64,000 nt of DNA, taken from Fusibacter sp. 3D3 (GTDB lineage Bacteria; Bacillota; Clostridia; Peptostreptococcales; Acidaminobacteraceae). This document shows, piece by piece, positions 17,616-26,894 of the stretch. Position numbers and translations under genes: made by a program. Location: positions 47,415 to 111,414 of the forward strand of contig NZ_BDHH01000001.1 in the NCBI RefSeq assembly GCF_001748365.1, read 5' to 3'. The notes below the pieces were generated by a model. The model saw only the letters and a list, made by a program, of their open reading frames with translations. It searched no databases and was not told the DNA's origin. Positions within the stretch are counted from its first letter, which is position 1, and each line of letters starts with the position of its first letter.

Positions 17616-18978
17616 ATACATGTTTTGGATTGTTGTAAATATCTATTTTATAATAGAAGAAACTGCTCAAAATAAGTCTAATCGCCATATCCAGACCAAT
17701 GGCTAGAAATACCATATTGACTGAAAAGTCAAAAACATATGCTGATAATAATGCCATGGGTACCCTTACACCATATAAGCCTATTGCAGCTGTATACATT
17801 GGAATTTTAGTGTAGCCTGCGCCTCTAAGTGCACCGCCCATAACACCCGCTAGGTTCTGAGGAATCTGCGCAAATCCGCATATAATCATGTAAATGATCG
17901 CAATCTGAATTAAGTTAGCATCAGAAGTCATCACCCCCAACAACGCACTTGGCAATAAGATTAAGATCCCCCCACCTAAAATTGAAATCAGTAATACACC
18001 CCATGTAATCTCTCTAAAGTAATTTCTAGCAGAGTCCATATCCTCTGCACCGATAAACCTTCCAACATAGGCTGTTGCTGCAATTCCAAATCCTGCGGCT
18101 GGCATATAGGCGATACTTTCCGCCTGTAATCCCAGCTGATAGGCTGCATAGACGTCGTCTCCATAGGTCAAAATAGCTCTTATGAGTAAAATAGAGCTCA
18201 TTTGCCAAAAAAGAGATTCTAAAGCACTTGGAATTCCAGTTCTGTAGACACTTTTAAGAATATCTTTTGAAAACTTGAATATATTTTTATAATTTAAACC
18301 GTATAGAATGCCCGACTTTTTAAGTGCTAATACAATGCCTAAAACCGCTGCCCAAAATTGACCCAATACCATGGCATAAGCAGCGCCTTTTAACCCCAGC
18401 CTTGGCATGCCCAGCAAGCCATTCACTAATATAATGCCAAAGACGAGATTGAGCACATTCATAACACCGCTTATAATCAATGGCGTTATCGCATCGCCCT
18501 TTCCCTGCATAGCACCTGAAATGACAATGACAAGACCTAAAAATGGCAAGCCACAAGCCACAATTTTGAGAATTTCACTCCCCACTTTTAAGAGTGCATC
18601 TTTGGCGCCAAATATTTGAAGCCAAGATTCTGGAAAAGCCCACATGGATATGCTAAAGGCGATTGAGACGATAAAAATAGACACCAGTGTCTGTCTAGAA
18701 GCTTCTCGAATCCTCACATGGTCTTTGCGCCCTAAAGCCTGTGCGATAACCACTTGTGCGCCTATAGCAATTCCTTTATAGATCGCCCAGACGATCCCAC
18801 GAACTCTTGTACTCAACCCCATTGCACCAATGGCGATGAATCCTAAATTTCCAATCAACGCCATAGAAACAAGTCCCACCAACATCTCTAAGATATTCGC
18901 CATCATAATGGGTAAGATCATCTTGGCAATGTCAACTCTTATCGATTTTCTCATTTTTTTATTTTCTACAATTTCCAC
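17614..18978 (-). CDS. MATE-family efflux transporter
   Basis: 454-residue protein with about twelve membrane helices and two MATE repeats: 'MILPIMMANILEMLVGLVSMALIG' in the first helix and 'GIPSALESLFWQMSSILLIRAIL' at the start of the second half. These pumps expel cationic drugs or metabolites in exchange for Na+ or H+. The start was set at GTG 18978, with GAGGG 7 nt upstream; the longer frame to 19065 runs into the terminator of the yhf operon. It is a single gene. The substrate is unknown. Confidence 0.9.
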   Translation of the reverse strand: MEIVENKKMRKSIRVDIAKMILPIMMANILEMLVGLVSMALIGNLGFIAIGAMGLSTRVRGIVWAIYKGIAIGAQVVIAQALGRKDHVRIREASRQTLVSIFIVSIAFSISMWAFPESWLQIFGAKDALLKVGSEILKIVACGLPFLGLVIVISGAMQGKGDAITPLIISGVMNVLNLVFGIILVNGLLGMPRLGLKGAAYAMVLGQFWAAVLGIVLALKKSGILYGLNYKNIFKFSKDILKSVYRTGIPSALESLFWQMSSILLIRAILTYGDDVYAAYQLGLQAESIAYMPAAGFGIAATAYVGRFIGAEDMDSARNYFREITWGVLLISILGGGILILLPSALLGVMTSDANLIQIAIIYMIICGFAQIPQNLAGVMGGALRGAGYTKIPMYTAAIGLYGVRVPMALLSAYVFDFSVNMVFLAIGLDMAIRLILSSFFYYKIDIYNNPKHV

Positions 18979-19046
18979 GGATATACCCTCACATTTAATT
19001 CGCCTCACTAAATAGTAACGCTTTTTCATGCAAACATAAAGCAAAA

Positions 19047-19101
19047 AATAAAAAATGCTCTGCATTATGTCTAAAATTTAATACATCATGCAAAGCATTT
19101 T
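19047..19101 (-). terminator. terminator of the yhf operon
   Basis: Arms 19088-19101 and 19052-19065 (AAAATGCTTTGCAT-type, one mismatch) followed on the minus strand by a T-rich run. Confidence 0.7.
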
Positions 19102-19132
19102 ATAGCTCTCGGGTTTTATAATCTCATTCATT

Positions 19133-20329
19133 TCATTCTATAAAACTCACACCGTTTTTGCAGGCATCCACTTCTAAAAAATCAGCAATGGAAGCCGCCA
19201 TATCGGAAAGTGTTTTTCGGTCTCCTAAATTTCGAGCACTACGTCCTTTTTGGTAAGCGAGTAAAAAAGTATTTTCTCTTGTGTGTTGACTGTGTAAGGC
19301 ACAAGGATCGTTGCCGTGATCTGCACTTATTATGAGTAAATCCTCACAGGTCATTTTCTCTATAATCTTTCCAATGCCTTCATCTACTTGCTCTATCAGA
19401 TTGGCGTACAAATTCACATCTTGAGCATGTCCAGCCAAATCGGTTTCTTGTACAGTTGCTGCGATTAAACCTGATGAAGTGGTCTCCAAAGCCTCTAAAA
19501 TACTTGTCAATACCAAAGAAGTCTCAATTGCCACAATCCGCTTTGCCCTTTCACCAATAATCACATCTTGCATTTTACCGATTAAAACGACCTCTTTTCC
19601 TGCACGAATGGCAGCACTTTGAACTTGTTCTTCCGGATTGAGCCCCAACCCCAGATGTCTTACTTGGTAACCCTGATGGTAAACACCTGATTTTGGTGAA
19701 TTAACACCAATCAACCCATCTGCTCTGCGCTCAACACAGGACAATATCCACTCCACTGAAATACCTTCTCCACCCAGCGCAATCACGCGATTTACTTTCG
19801 TGAGTTCACGTACGATTTTGCCGATCGCCTGAATTTTTTCAAATGAAATCACATCAATTGCACCTGTCACATTATAAATCTGACCATAATCCGTTTCAAT
19901 ATTGTCCGCCACAATGACAGCATCCTCTACTAAAAGAAATGGCATCGTTTGATCTGGAATGACCACTTTATACCCTGAATCCTCTAATCCCTGTTTAACC
20001 GCCTCAATGACACCTACAAAGGGCATTTTTTTTGCGGGCAGAGGTTTCGTTCCCATAATTTCTTGGTGACCTAAATAACTATCTGCCCCTTCATGAAGCA
20101 ATGCACAGCGTCCGTAGCTTGCAATAGGGTGCGTTTCAATGATAGCGTCATGTGAAAGCACAGAGCCTATGCCCATTTTCTTTAAATTTGGTATTTTAAG
20201 ATTCGGCCTATAATCCAGAATATGGCCAAATGTATTGGCACCTAAATCCTGAGGTCTCACATCTGCCACATCTGCCATGGCTCCTATGCCTAAACTATCT
20301 ATAATTAATAAGATCGCACGTTTCTTCAT
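19133..20329 (-). CDS. yhfW: YhfW-like metalloenzyme of the phosphopentomutase/alkaline phosphatase superfamily
   Basis: 398-residue cytosolic protein related to phosphopentomutase (DeoB). The N-terminal metal-binding strand is 'LLIIDSLGIGAMAD', the middle has 'HEGADSYLGHQEIMGT', and the C-terminal metal site is 'LLIISADHGNDPCALHSQHTRE'. It carries the catalytic core and a DeoB-like cap. In E. coli the homologue YhfW is encoded in the yhf operon with YhfX, YhfS and Php, as here. The true reaction is not established; a phosphosugar or phosphonate mutase step has to be regarded as inference. It is the last gene of the operon, 6 bp after yhfX, with AAGGA ahead of the ATG and a terminator behind. 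Confidence 0.85.
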   Translation of the reverse strand: MKKRAILLIIDSLGIGAMADVADVRPQDLGANTFGHILDYRPNLKIPNLKKMGIGSVLSHDAIIETHPIASYGRCALLHEGADSYLGHQEIMGTKPLPAKKMPFVGVIEAVKQGLEDSGYKVVIPDQTMPFLLVEDAVIVADNIETDYGQIYNVTGAIDVISFEKIQAIGKIVRELTKVNRVIALGGEGISVEWILSCVERRADGLIGVNSPKSGVYHQGYQVRHLGLGLNPEEQVQSAAIRAGKEVVLIGKMQDVIIGERAKRIVAIETSLVLTSILEALETTSSGLIAATVQETDLAGHAQDVNLYANLIEQVDEGIGKIIEKMTCEDLLIISADHGNDPCALHSQHTRENTFLLAYQKGRSARNLGDRKTLSDMAASIADFLEVDACKNGVSFIE

Positions 20330-20335
20330 TTTGCA

Positions 20336-21505
20336 TCAATCCTTTTTTCTGCCGAGCGCATCGTAAATGCCAATAAGTTTAGGGGCGCCACTCTGAATGC
20401 CTTCAACTAAAGCGACGTTACTCCGCGTCATAAAAATTTGTGTTCTAAAAGCATAAATAACCGCATCTCCTATATGACTCTGAATATCTTTTACATCTAC
20501 CTCTGCATAGTAATCAATCATTAAAGGTGAGGGCTCTTTTGCCTTAACCACTATTCCTTTTGATAAATCGTCTCTAGGAACCACATAAGCTTGATTGACA
20601 CCCGATCTTTGGTAAAATCCACCCCCAAATACATACGCCGATTGGTCCACATAATGCGATATTTCAGTGAGATAAATCATCGCTGGTTTTTCAGGTAAAT
20701 CCATAATAGCATGTAAAGGTGTGGTGCCCGTCAAAGCATGACCCGGTTCAGCATGTGTGCCGCCTAGTTTTGCGAGCATTTCGAGGGTATTAACTGAATT
20801 TGCACTGGGTAAGTTAATCTGCTCGAGTTTTATGGATAGATGCGTTTGAATTAAATTTGCCGCTTTTAGTACTGTCTTTACATTTTCTGTTGCCACCACT
20901 TCCCCTTCACTGTATAAAAAACAGGGAAATGCCGTTAGACCAACCAGTGACACATTTGACATTTCACCAATGGCTTTAGCACTGCTCAGCCACTCTGCCT
21001 CTAAAAAACCACCCTTTTGGCCTTCGTAAAGGTGATCCTTATTGCCAACAACTCTCATGAGCAATTTTTGAGTAATACCTATCTTTTCAGCTTCCCTAGA
21101 AATACTTCTGGCCTTCTCGAGTGAAAATACAGTAATCACCTCAGGTCTATAATTTAAAATTTCAGCAATCATGTCCTCTGGAATTTGAACCAGATGCCCC
21201 ACATGGCCAAGTGGTATCCCTTCCTTCGCCAATGCCAATGCTTCCCAAGCATCAACGGCAACGATATGATCAATGCCCTGAGCCATTACTCTTCTTGCTA
21301 TTTCTGAATTGCGCCCAATTTGCTTTGTCATCAAATAAAGGTGAACACCTTGTTTTTTAGCTTCTTCAACTAATAATCTCGCATTGTTTTCCACAGTATC
21401 CAGATCAATTACATAAGTATCTGGTGTAATTTGCTTTTCTTTGCGAAGCATTAAAGCAGCATCAATCAAGGCTTTATTTCTGGCAATTGTCTTCTCTAAA
21501 AACAT
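20336..21505 (-). CDS. yhfX: YhfX-like PLP-dependent alanine-racemase-fold enzyme
   Basis: 389-residue protein with the N-terminal PLP barrel of the alanine racemase/D-threonine aldolase fold. The likely PLP lysine is in 'LYLMTKQIGRN' (about residue 63). 'VGLTAFPCFLY', 'LPSANSVNTLEML' with 'GGTHAEPGHALTGTTP', and 'VFGGGFYQRSG' follow, typical of the YhfX group. It probably racemises or otherwise converts an amino acid or amino-phosphonate; substrate unknown. Start ATG at 21505 lies 6 nt after GGAGG, 8 bp from the end of yhfS. Its neighbour YhfS is another PLP enzyme, so both may act on one amine. Confidence 0.85.
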   Translation of the reverse strand: MFLEKTIARNKALIDAALMLRKEKQITPDTYVIDLDTVENNARLLVEEAKKQGVHLYLMTKQIGRNSEIARRVMAQGIDHIVAVDAWEALALAKEGIPLGHVGHLVQIPEDMIAEILNYRPEVITVFSLEKARSISREAEKIGITQKLLMRVVGNKDHLYEGQKGGFLEAEWLSSAKAIGEMSNVSLVGLTAFPCFLYSEGEVVATENVKTVLKAANLIQTHLSIKLEQINLPSANSVNTLEMLAKLGGTHAEPGHALTGTTPLHAIMDLPEKPAMIYLTEISHYVDQSAYVFGGGFYQRSGVNQAYVVPRDDLSKGIVVKAKEPSPLMIDYYAEVDVKDIQSHIGDAVIYAFRTQIFMTRSNVALVEGIQSGAPKLIGIYDALGRKKD

Positions 21506-21513
21506 ATGACCTC

Positions 21514-22608
21514 CTATTTTTCTGCCTGTTCAATTGCTTTTTTTAATACATTTATCACAGAATCCGCCCCTGCTCTCATTGGATTTATACGAATCATGGA
21601 ATGTTCAAGTGCAGGGTCCGCATTTCTAAAAGTTGCCGAAACCCTATAAAATTGAGCAACCACTTCATATTTAGATTCAGCCCCTACTGGATAGGGTGCA
21701 CCTCCTAATTGCTCGCATTGCTTCAACACTGCTTTTGCAATAGGCTTTTCAAACTCAACGAGCAATACCCGAGATTGTGCATTGGCAATATAGACATTTT
21801 TAATGCCTTCAATTTCACCTTTGAATAATCTCTGATAGATCTTGTCGACCTGTTCCGCTTGAATCGCCAGCGCTACGGGTGTATATACCAACGCCCTAAG
21901 TGCTTCTAAAGCTTCATGTCCCTGAACCTGACTGCCACCTGAATAATTTATCTTTCTAATGCTTTCGATAAGCGTTTTCTGCCCCAAAACACAACCAACA
22001 CCCTCAGGCCCTAATAATTTGAACATCGAAAAAGCACTGGCATCAGCGCCCACTTGTATCCCGATCTTAGGTGCTTTCATTACAGCATAATTGTCATCTA
22101 CAAGAATATTGATTTCTGGATTGATTTGCTTTAGTTTCTCGACAACTGCTTGAAGCTCATAAGAATCTTCTATGCGCTGTCTCGAATGCTGAACCAGTGC
22201 AAAGGACGCATCCTTACATGACTGCCACTGATCTTCATTCTCCAAATTAAAATCGATCACGACGGGCGTCAAGCCCATACTTTCAATGATGACTTTTGTG
22301 GTCGGGTAAATTGGGGCATCGTGTATGACTATCTTATCAAGAGGTTTATTTAAGACATTAAAAACATTTCTGATAGCACCCGTCCCTGAACCCCGAACTA
22401 AAATTGCGGCTTCTGCATCAAAGCATTTTGCAAGAACAGCCTCCACTTTTCGAGTCATCTTCGGAGCACCTTCTTCTAGAGAAACCCCTAAATCTCCCTG
22501 TGTTAACATCTCGCTTCCTGGAATCGTCTCCTGAATACAACTGACAAGGTGAAATTGCATTTCCATAGCTTGATCGATTGTCATAGGCACAATGGGATAT
22601 GTCTTCAT
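21514..22608 (-). CDS. yhfS: YhfS-like fold-type I PLP enzyme (aminotransferase-like)
   Basis: 364-residue protein of the aminotransferase class V/cystathionine-lyase fold. Visible are 'AAILVRGSGTGAIRNVF' (cofactor phosphate loop), 'ILVDDNYAVMKAPKIG' (Asp near the pyridine N), and 'ASAFSMFKLLGPEGVGCVLG' with the PLP-binding Lys (about residue 198). 'GGSQVQGHEALEALRALVY' resembles the Arg/Gln region that binds the substrate phosphate or carboxylate. The E. coli homologue YhfS lies in the same kind of operon; its reaction is unknown. Start ATG at 22608 follows AAAGGAA. It sits between php (8 bp) and yhfX (8 bp). Confidence 0.85.
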   Translation of the reverse strand: MKTYPIVPMTIDQAMEMQFHLVSCIQETIPGSEMLTQGDLGVSLEEGAPKMTRKVEAVLAKCFDAEAAILVRGSGTGAIRNVFNVLNKPLDKIVIHDAPIYPTTKVIIESMGLTPVVIDFNLENEDQWQSCKDASFALVQHSRQRIEDSYELQAVVEKLKQINPEINILVDDNYAVMKAPKIGIQVGADASAFSMFKLLGPEGVGCVLGQKTLIESIRKINYSGGSQVQGHEALEALRALVYTPVALAIQAEQVDKIYQRLFKGEIEGIKNVYIANAQSRVLLVEFEKPIAKAVLKQCEQLGGAPYPVGAESKYEVVAQFYRVSATFRNADPALEHSMIRINPMRAGADSVINVLKKAIEQAEK

Positions 22609-22615
22609 ATTATTA

Positions 22616-23530
22616 TCATTCCTTTCGCATCAATATTCTCTTTGGATTCTCCACTAACATTTTCCTAACGGCTTCATCATCAACACCTTCAGCCATCAAT
22701 AAAGGTAAAAATACCTCCACCAAATAGCCGTATCCAATGCCGCCATTAGCCTTTAAATGAGATTTTCTCGTCATATCTTGGGACAAAACAATCTGATCGA
22801 CATGTCCCCGCTCTATCAAATGGGCGATGTGTTTAGCTCTGATTTCATCTGAACCATAATTCAACTTTCCGATCGTATCAAATGCCAAAACAGCGCCCTT
22901 ATCTGCAATTTTTAAATGGTATGCCTTTTCACAATTTAAATCCACATGGCCAATGACCACTTTTGATAAATCAACACCAAATTGACTCAAATACTCTAAT
23001 TGCTCAACGCCATAGGTGCCAAGTGTGGTATGTGTTGCAATGGGAGCACCTGTCTCCAAATGCGTTCTTGCTGCAATTTCAAAGACTTTCTCCTCTAGAG
23101 GCATCATCTGATCCTTACTCGTACCGATTTCACCGATAACCTGAGCCCTCACAGAGGTGTCCTCTATGCCCGTTATTATTTCACGAACCAACTGCTTAAC
23201 AAGTTCTGTGACTGTGCTTTGGGTTACACGCTCTGGCAAGAAGGGCTCCTTATAAAACCCCGTGCTCATGATAATCTGCATTTCAGATGCATTGGAAATA
23301 CGCATGATCTGCATGAGATCTCTGCCCATCCCGTGATTAGTCATCTCTACAAGGGTCGAAATCCCTAATTCCTTTAAAGTTTTCATCTCATCGATAACTT
23401 GATCTACAGCATTGTACTGGGTATCTGGATCGCCTTTGACCCTTGATAAGTCCAAGTACAAATGCTCATGAAAATAAGTTTTTCCTAAATTTTCAGGTGT
23501 GATTATACCCTGAACACCGTAAATTGACAT
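22616..23530 (-). CDS. php: phosphotriesterase-homology protein (Php-like metal hydrolase)
   Basis: 304-residue amidohydrolase-superfamily protein. Metal ligands can be seen in order: 'FHEHLYLDL' (HxH, residues about 22-24), 'IGEIGTSKD' (bridging Glu/Lys strand), 'ATHTTLG' (His), 'IGHVDLN' (His) and 'LSQDMTRK' (Asp). This is the PTE/Php/lactonase layout. It probably hydrolyses an ester, lactone or amide made in the Yhf pathway; the substrate is unknown. Start set at ATG 23530, 4 nt after GGGAGGTATG; the frame extends to 23572 but then would overlap the amidase gene by 41 bp, whereas the chosen start leaves 1 bp. Confidence 0.88.
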   Translation of the reverse strand: MSIYGVQGIITPENLGKTYFHEHLYLDLSRVKGDPDTQYNAVDQVIDEMKTLKELGISTLVEMTNHGMGRDLMQIMRISNASEMQIIMSTGFYKEPFLPERVTQSTVTELVKQLVREIITGIEDTSVRAQVIGEIGTSKDQMMPLEEKVFEIAARTHLETGAPIATHTTLGTYGVEQLEYLSQFGVDLSKVVIGHVDLNCEKAYHLKIADKGAVLAFDTIGKLNYGSDEIRAKHIAHLIERGHVDQIVLSQDMTRKSHLKANGGIGYGYLVEVFLPLLMAEGVDDEAVRKMLVENPKRILMRKE

Positions 23531-23531
23531 A

Positions 23532-24680
23532 TCATACCTCCCTTCCAAAAGCATTATCCCTAGACTGCTCATGCCCTAGAAAATAGTTTTCATACAGCGC
23601 TGGTCTCTTAAAACACGCCGCAATCTGCATACCGAGTTTCATCAATCTTATGCCAGTTGCTCTGCCCGTTTTGCTGAGCATTACAAGTCCTGTTGCGAGT
23701 TCACCGGTTGGAATCGTAATCGCTGTGGCGTTTATCATATTTGCAGATTTAACCAAATACTTGCCCGATTTAGAAACTTCATTTTGCCCTGTTTCTCCCC
23801 ACACCCCCATGATTGAATCCCCATAACCATATAGATCTATTGGACCTTCAAGCGTCATCATAACATCGACCCCATCCTCAAACAATTGATTCATAAAAGA
23901 AATGCTTTCATGACGATTTTGAAGATTTGGAACCCTTACCTTTTCAATCGAAATATACTCTGAAAAATTACGGATGAGAGGTTCAAGGGAATCTGTCATA
24001 TCTCTTCCATTTGGCAAAATAATACTGCCTTCAACTGGAATGGCTACGCGCAGGGGCATGAGTGCTGAAACTGAAACTGAGGCTGAAACTGAGATTGAGG
24101 CTAGCTCATCAGCCCATTCCGCATCAGTGATATCGCATAAAATTCGAATGGCCTGAACGCATTGTGAATAAGTATGCGAAATGACTCCAATCCCAGGTAC
24201 AAAAGATAAACCCTCTGTGGATACTTTCTTATCATGGCCCATAAGACCAAGGCCTTTTCCCATAATGGAATAGAGTTGAGTACTAATGGCAGGTGCCAAT
24301 ACAGAGCCACCGCCGTCCGTGCCAATCGCCAAATCATTTATACCTTTCAATATATTAATGCAGCCACCACTTGAAGAACCCGTCATCAATTTCCCAGTCA
24401 AAGGATTGATACAACTTATATCCACTGCACGTCCTCGATCTGACATCGAGTCCACTGTATGAAAAATAAACTGTTTTTCTTTAGTCAATTTTTTCACCAA
24501 ATCTCTAGAAATTTGATTCGTATTTTTTACACCAAATAAGGTGACAGGCTCCTGCCCTTCAATTAAAGCACTTGCCACAGCCTCTATCATGTTCTTTTGA
24601 AAAGAGACAACCGTTCCCCCCTCTTCTTCCTTTGCTCTTATCATGGCATTCATAATGCGATTTAATTCGCTTTTTTGCAC
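23532..24680 (-). CDS. amidase-signature-family protein inside the yhf operon
   Basis: 382-residue protein of the amidase signature family. The catalytic set is visible: Lys52 ('LFGVKNTN'), the Ser cluster 102-104 ('TGSSSGGCINI') and the nucleophile Ser126 ('GTDGGGSVLAP'). It is shorter than usual amidases (450-500) and diverges in the C-terminal half. To my knowledge the E. coli yhf operon has no such gene, so this is an addition and suggests an amide intermediate in the pathway. A run of hexanucleotide-like repeats (about 24058-24098) encodes a Ser/Val/Ala stretch in a loop. Start is GTG at 24680, 6 nt after GGAGGT; an overlapping ATG is out of frame. Confidence 0.8.
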   Translation of the reverse strand: MQKSELNRIMNAMIRAKEEEGGTVVSFQKNMIEAVASALIEGQEPVTLFGVKNTNQISRDLVKKLTKEKQFIFHTVDSMSDRGRAVDISCINPLTGKLMTGSSSGGCINILKGINDLAIGTDGGGSVLAPAISTQLYSIMGKGLGLMGHDKKVSTEGLSFVPGIGVISHTYSQCVQAIRILCDITDAEWADELASISVSASVSVSALMPLRVAIPVEGSIILPNGRDMTDSLEPLIRNFSEYISIEKVRVPNLQNRHESISFMNQLFEDGVDVMMTLEGPIDLYGYGDSIMGVWGETGQNEVSKSGKYLVKSANMINATAITIPTGELATGLVMLSKTGRATGIRLMKLGMQIAACFKRPALYENYFLGHEQSRDNAFGREV

Positions 24681-24776
24681 ATGCTCACCTCCTAAATTTC
24701 AAGCTTTTTTCAATCACAAGCTTGCATTTGAATTCTCCTTTGACGCTATAAACACATTTATGGATGACTTTAAAAT

Positions 24777-24807
24777 CTTGAAGGAAGCTGGGATCACTTC
24801 CTTCAAG
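24777..24807 (-). terminator. hairpin between yhfT and the amidase gene
   Basis: Perfect 11-bp arms CTTGAAGGAAG and CTTCCTTCAAG with a 9-nt loop. On the minus strand it is followed by ATTTTAAA, too weak for full termination, so it may attenuate or process the message and lower expression of the downstream genes. Confidence 0.5.
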
Positions 24808-24815
24808 GCTCTAAA

Positions 24816-26093
24816 CTACGCAACAACAAACAATCCTATCAGTGCCAATAGATTTACAAAAATACCGACTAAAATCGCTGCAATAGGTCCTACTGCCATT
24901 CGAACAAAAGGCTTTCCTGCAATTTCATTTAATATATAAAGGCCTACTACTAGGAAATATCCAATTCCTGGTGCCATGGCATTTGCAGCATTCATACCAC
25001 CAACTAACAAGGCAATTTCAAGTAATTTAGTCATTGCCATTCGAATATTATCACCTGATTTTCTAATGCCAGGGAATTTATCGATAAAATGTGCGATTCG
25101 ATCTAATAATAAAACTTCACAGCCGATAACCACAGCGCCTATTAAACCTGCTAAAATCGGATTTCTAACAAATAGACCCACAGCAAATACAAAAGTCATT
25201 CCAACAGGTCCATAGACCCCTGTGACGATTGCAGTGGATGCTACCAGTGGAATAAAACCAATACCACGTGCAAGTGAAGCAAATCCGGCATCAATGAATT
25301 GACTTTCTTTCATAAGATTTAATGAAATCGGATCTCCTGCAATCAGATTGGAAGCAGTTGCTGCGGCAACCAAGCCCCCCATAAGCATCAATATCGGCAG
25401 ATTTTTTCGAATACGCTTGACGCGCTCTGCAAAAATCGAGACCAAATCAACGGTTTCTCCTTCCTGTTTTTCTCGCATTGCGAAAATCAGCAGAATGGTC
25501 ATACCGATAATTAAAGCACTTCCTTGAGGGTTTAATTTGATTGTAGCAGTGCCAAGGCTAATACTTCCAAATAAAGCCGCGGCCTGATAAGCCATAACAG
25601 AAACGAATAGATTTATAATGCCTTTTTTTACACCGTATTGATACGCAGTTGCAAGCGCTGGAAACGCTGCGAATGCAACAACTACAGGCGTTCCGACTTC
25701 GCCTAAGCTTCCCAAGAAATTCACTGGTAACAATTCAAAAGCCTTAACGACGCTTTCAAGCCCAAGTAAAATGCCAATGCCATATAAAGCACCTATTACA
25801 CCCGAAATGATTAAGCCTTTTTTCCCATCTGGTGATGATGCGCCTATGATATCTGTGCCAAGTAAAATGCAGTGAATTAGAATAATATTTGCTGCCAATG
25901 AAAATGGAATTCCAAAACCGATTACCAAACCAAAACTCATTGCAAAGGTAGTGGCAGCTAACTCTTTTCTGGTCATCCTACCTTCAATGTGCTCAGGCAT
26001 AATCGGTCTGAGACCATCATTAAATACCGCAATCCCTTTGTTTGCCATGATTGATGCCAATGCACCTAATAAAGCCATTAAAATGATGTTCAT
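24816..26093 (-). CDS. yhfT: YhfT-like integral membrane transporter
   Basis: 425-residue polytopic protein with about 11-12 hydrophobic helices. Family features are the N-terminal 'NIILMALLGALASIMANKGIAVFNDGLRPIMPE', a charged loop 'HIEGRMTRKELAATTFAMSFGLVIGFGIPFSLA' and Gly-rich membrane stretches near the end. In E. coli YhfT is the presumed permease of the yhf system. It probably imports the substrate used by YhfS, YhfX, Php and YhfW. The start ATG follows GGGGG at 26093; 20 bp separates it from yhfU. Together with YhfU it may form one transport unit, an idea based on adjacency only. Confidence 0.85.
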   Translation of the reverse strand: MNIILMALLGALASIMANKGIAVFNDGLRPIMPEHIEGRMTRKELAATTFAMSFGLVIGFGIPFSLAANIILIHCILLGTDIIGASSPDGKKGLIISGVIGALYGIGILLGLESVVKAFELLPVNFLGSLGEVGTPVVVAFAAFPALATAYQYGVKKGIINLFVSVMAYQAAALFGSISLGTATIKLNPQGSALIIGMTILLIFAMREKQEGETVDLVSIFAERVKRIRKNLPILMLMGGLVAAATASNLIAGDPISLNLMKESQFIDAGFASLARGIGFIPLVASTAIVTGVYGPVGMTFVFAVGLFVRNPILAGLIGAVVIGCEVLLLDRIAHFIDKFPGIRKSGDNIRMAMTKLLEIALLVGGMNAANAMAPGIGYFLVVGLYILNEIAGKPFVRMAVGPIAAILVGIFVNLLALIGLFVVA

Positions 26094-26113
26094 TTTTGTT
26101 CCCCCTTTTACGA

Positions 26114-26479
26114 TTATTTTTTCTTGAGAATTTCTCTCACAATTACAGCCAATGCTGCTTCTGCATGATCTCCTGTGAAACCAAATGCAACTTTGCCCTC
26201 TTCCACCGCCTTTACAATATCAGCTTCCTTTGGCGGTCGCCCTGGCATAGAAACCGTTGCACATTTGTTGACTGTCAACAGGGCTATCGCCATACTCAAT
26301 GCGCCTCCGCCACCGGTGTGACAAGCGCCGACATAGAAATCGGCTTTTTTAGTCTGAATGGCTAAAGCGGCCTGCATATCCGACATAACGCTTACTTCTA
26401 CAGCATCACCTCCCATTTCTTTGATGATCTTGGAAATATCATCCTTGCGAATTGCACCACCCACTACAAATCGAATCAT
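26114..26479 (-). CDS. yhfU: YhfU-like DUF2620 protein
   Basis: 121-residue small cytosolic protein with a PTS-EIIB-like or P-loop-like look: 'MIRFVVGGAIRKDDI', 'DMQAALAIQTKKADFYVGACHTGGGGALSMAIALL' and 'ATVSMPGRPPKEADIVKAVEEGKVAFGFTGDH'. The conserved Cys-His-Thr-Gly-Gly-Gly cluster is the family hallmark. It overlaps the end of yhfY by 4 bp (ATGA) and is followed by yhfT. Function unknown in any organism as far as I know; the context with a PRD protein and a permease suggests a part in transport or its control. Confidence 0.85.
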   Translation of the reverse strand: MIRFVVGGAIRKDDISKIIKEMGGDAVEVSVMSDMQAALAIQTKKADFYVGACHTGGGGALSMAIALLTVNKCATVSMPGRPPKEADIVKAVEEGKVAFGFTGDHAEAALAVIVREILKKK

Positions 26480-26847
26480 TTCATACCTCCTTTTTCAATT
26501 ACTGTACAAAAATGCGCTGCAATATAGCCAATTTCTGCTTCGGGAATGCACCATCCCATATGAGCCTCTACGACTTCAAGATACTTGGATAACGCTTTAT
26601 AACTTGGTGTTTGAGCAATCTGCTCCAACAGAAAATCATCCATTTTTTCAACGGTTTCGCCTCTTTCAATTCTCGAAAGTGCTGTTGCAAAATGCGTCAC
26701 TAACATAGCACCATTCTCTTCATCAAAGTTTAAATGGTATTCAGATTCCATTTTCTTTGCAAACGCCACAATAGCACTTTCCATTTTTCCTGTGATCTGC
26801 CCCGCATTCTTTAAAATTTCAAGTCTTTCATAAATTGAATTTTCCAT
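26476..26847 (-). CDS. yhfY: YhfY-like PRD-domain protein
   Basis: 123-residue protein that is essentially a single PTS-regulation domain. The two expected conserved His are seen in 'GAMLVTHFATALSRIERGE' (about residue 52) and 'AEIGYIAAHFCTVIEKGG' (about residue 114). PRDs are normally phosphorylated by HPr or EIIB and control antiterminators or activators, but this one has no RNA- or DNA-binding domain. It could sense PTS status for the yhf operon. ATG at 26847 is preceded by AAAGGGG; 47 bp from the end of yhfZ. Confidence 0.85.
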   Translation of the reverse strand: MENSIYERLEILKNAGQITGKMESAIVAFAKKMESEYHLNFDEENGAMLVTHFATALSRIERGETVEKMDDFLLEQIAQTPSYKALSKYLEVVEAHMGWCIPEAEIGYIAAHFCTVIEKGGMK

Positions 26848-26894
26848 AACGCCCCTTTCAATATACGTTTTTCCGTATATTCGTTTTAAAAAAA

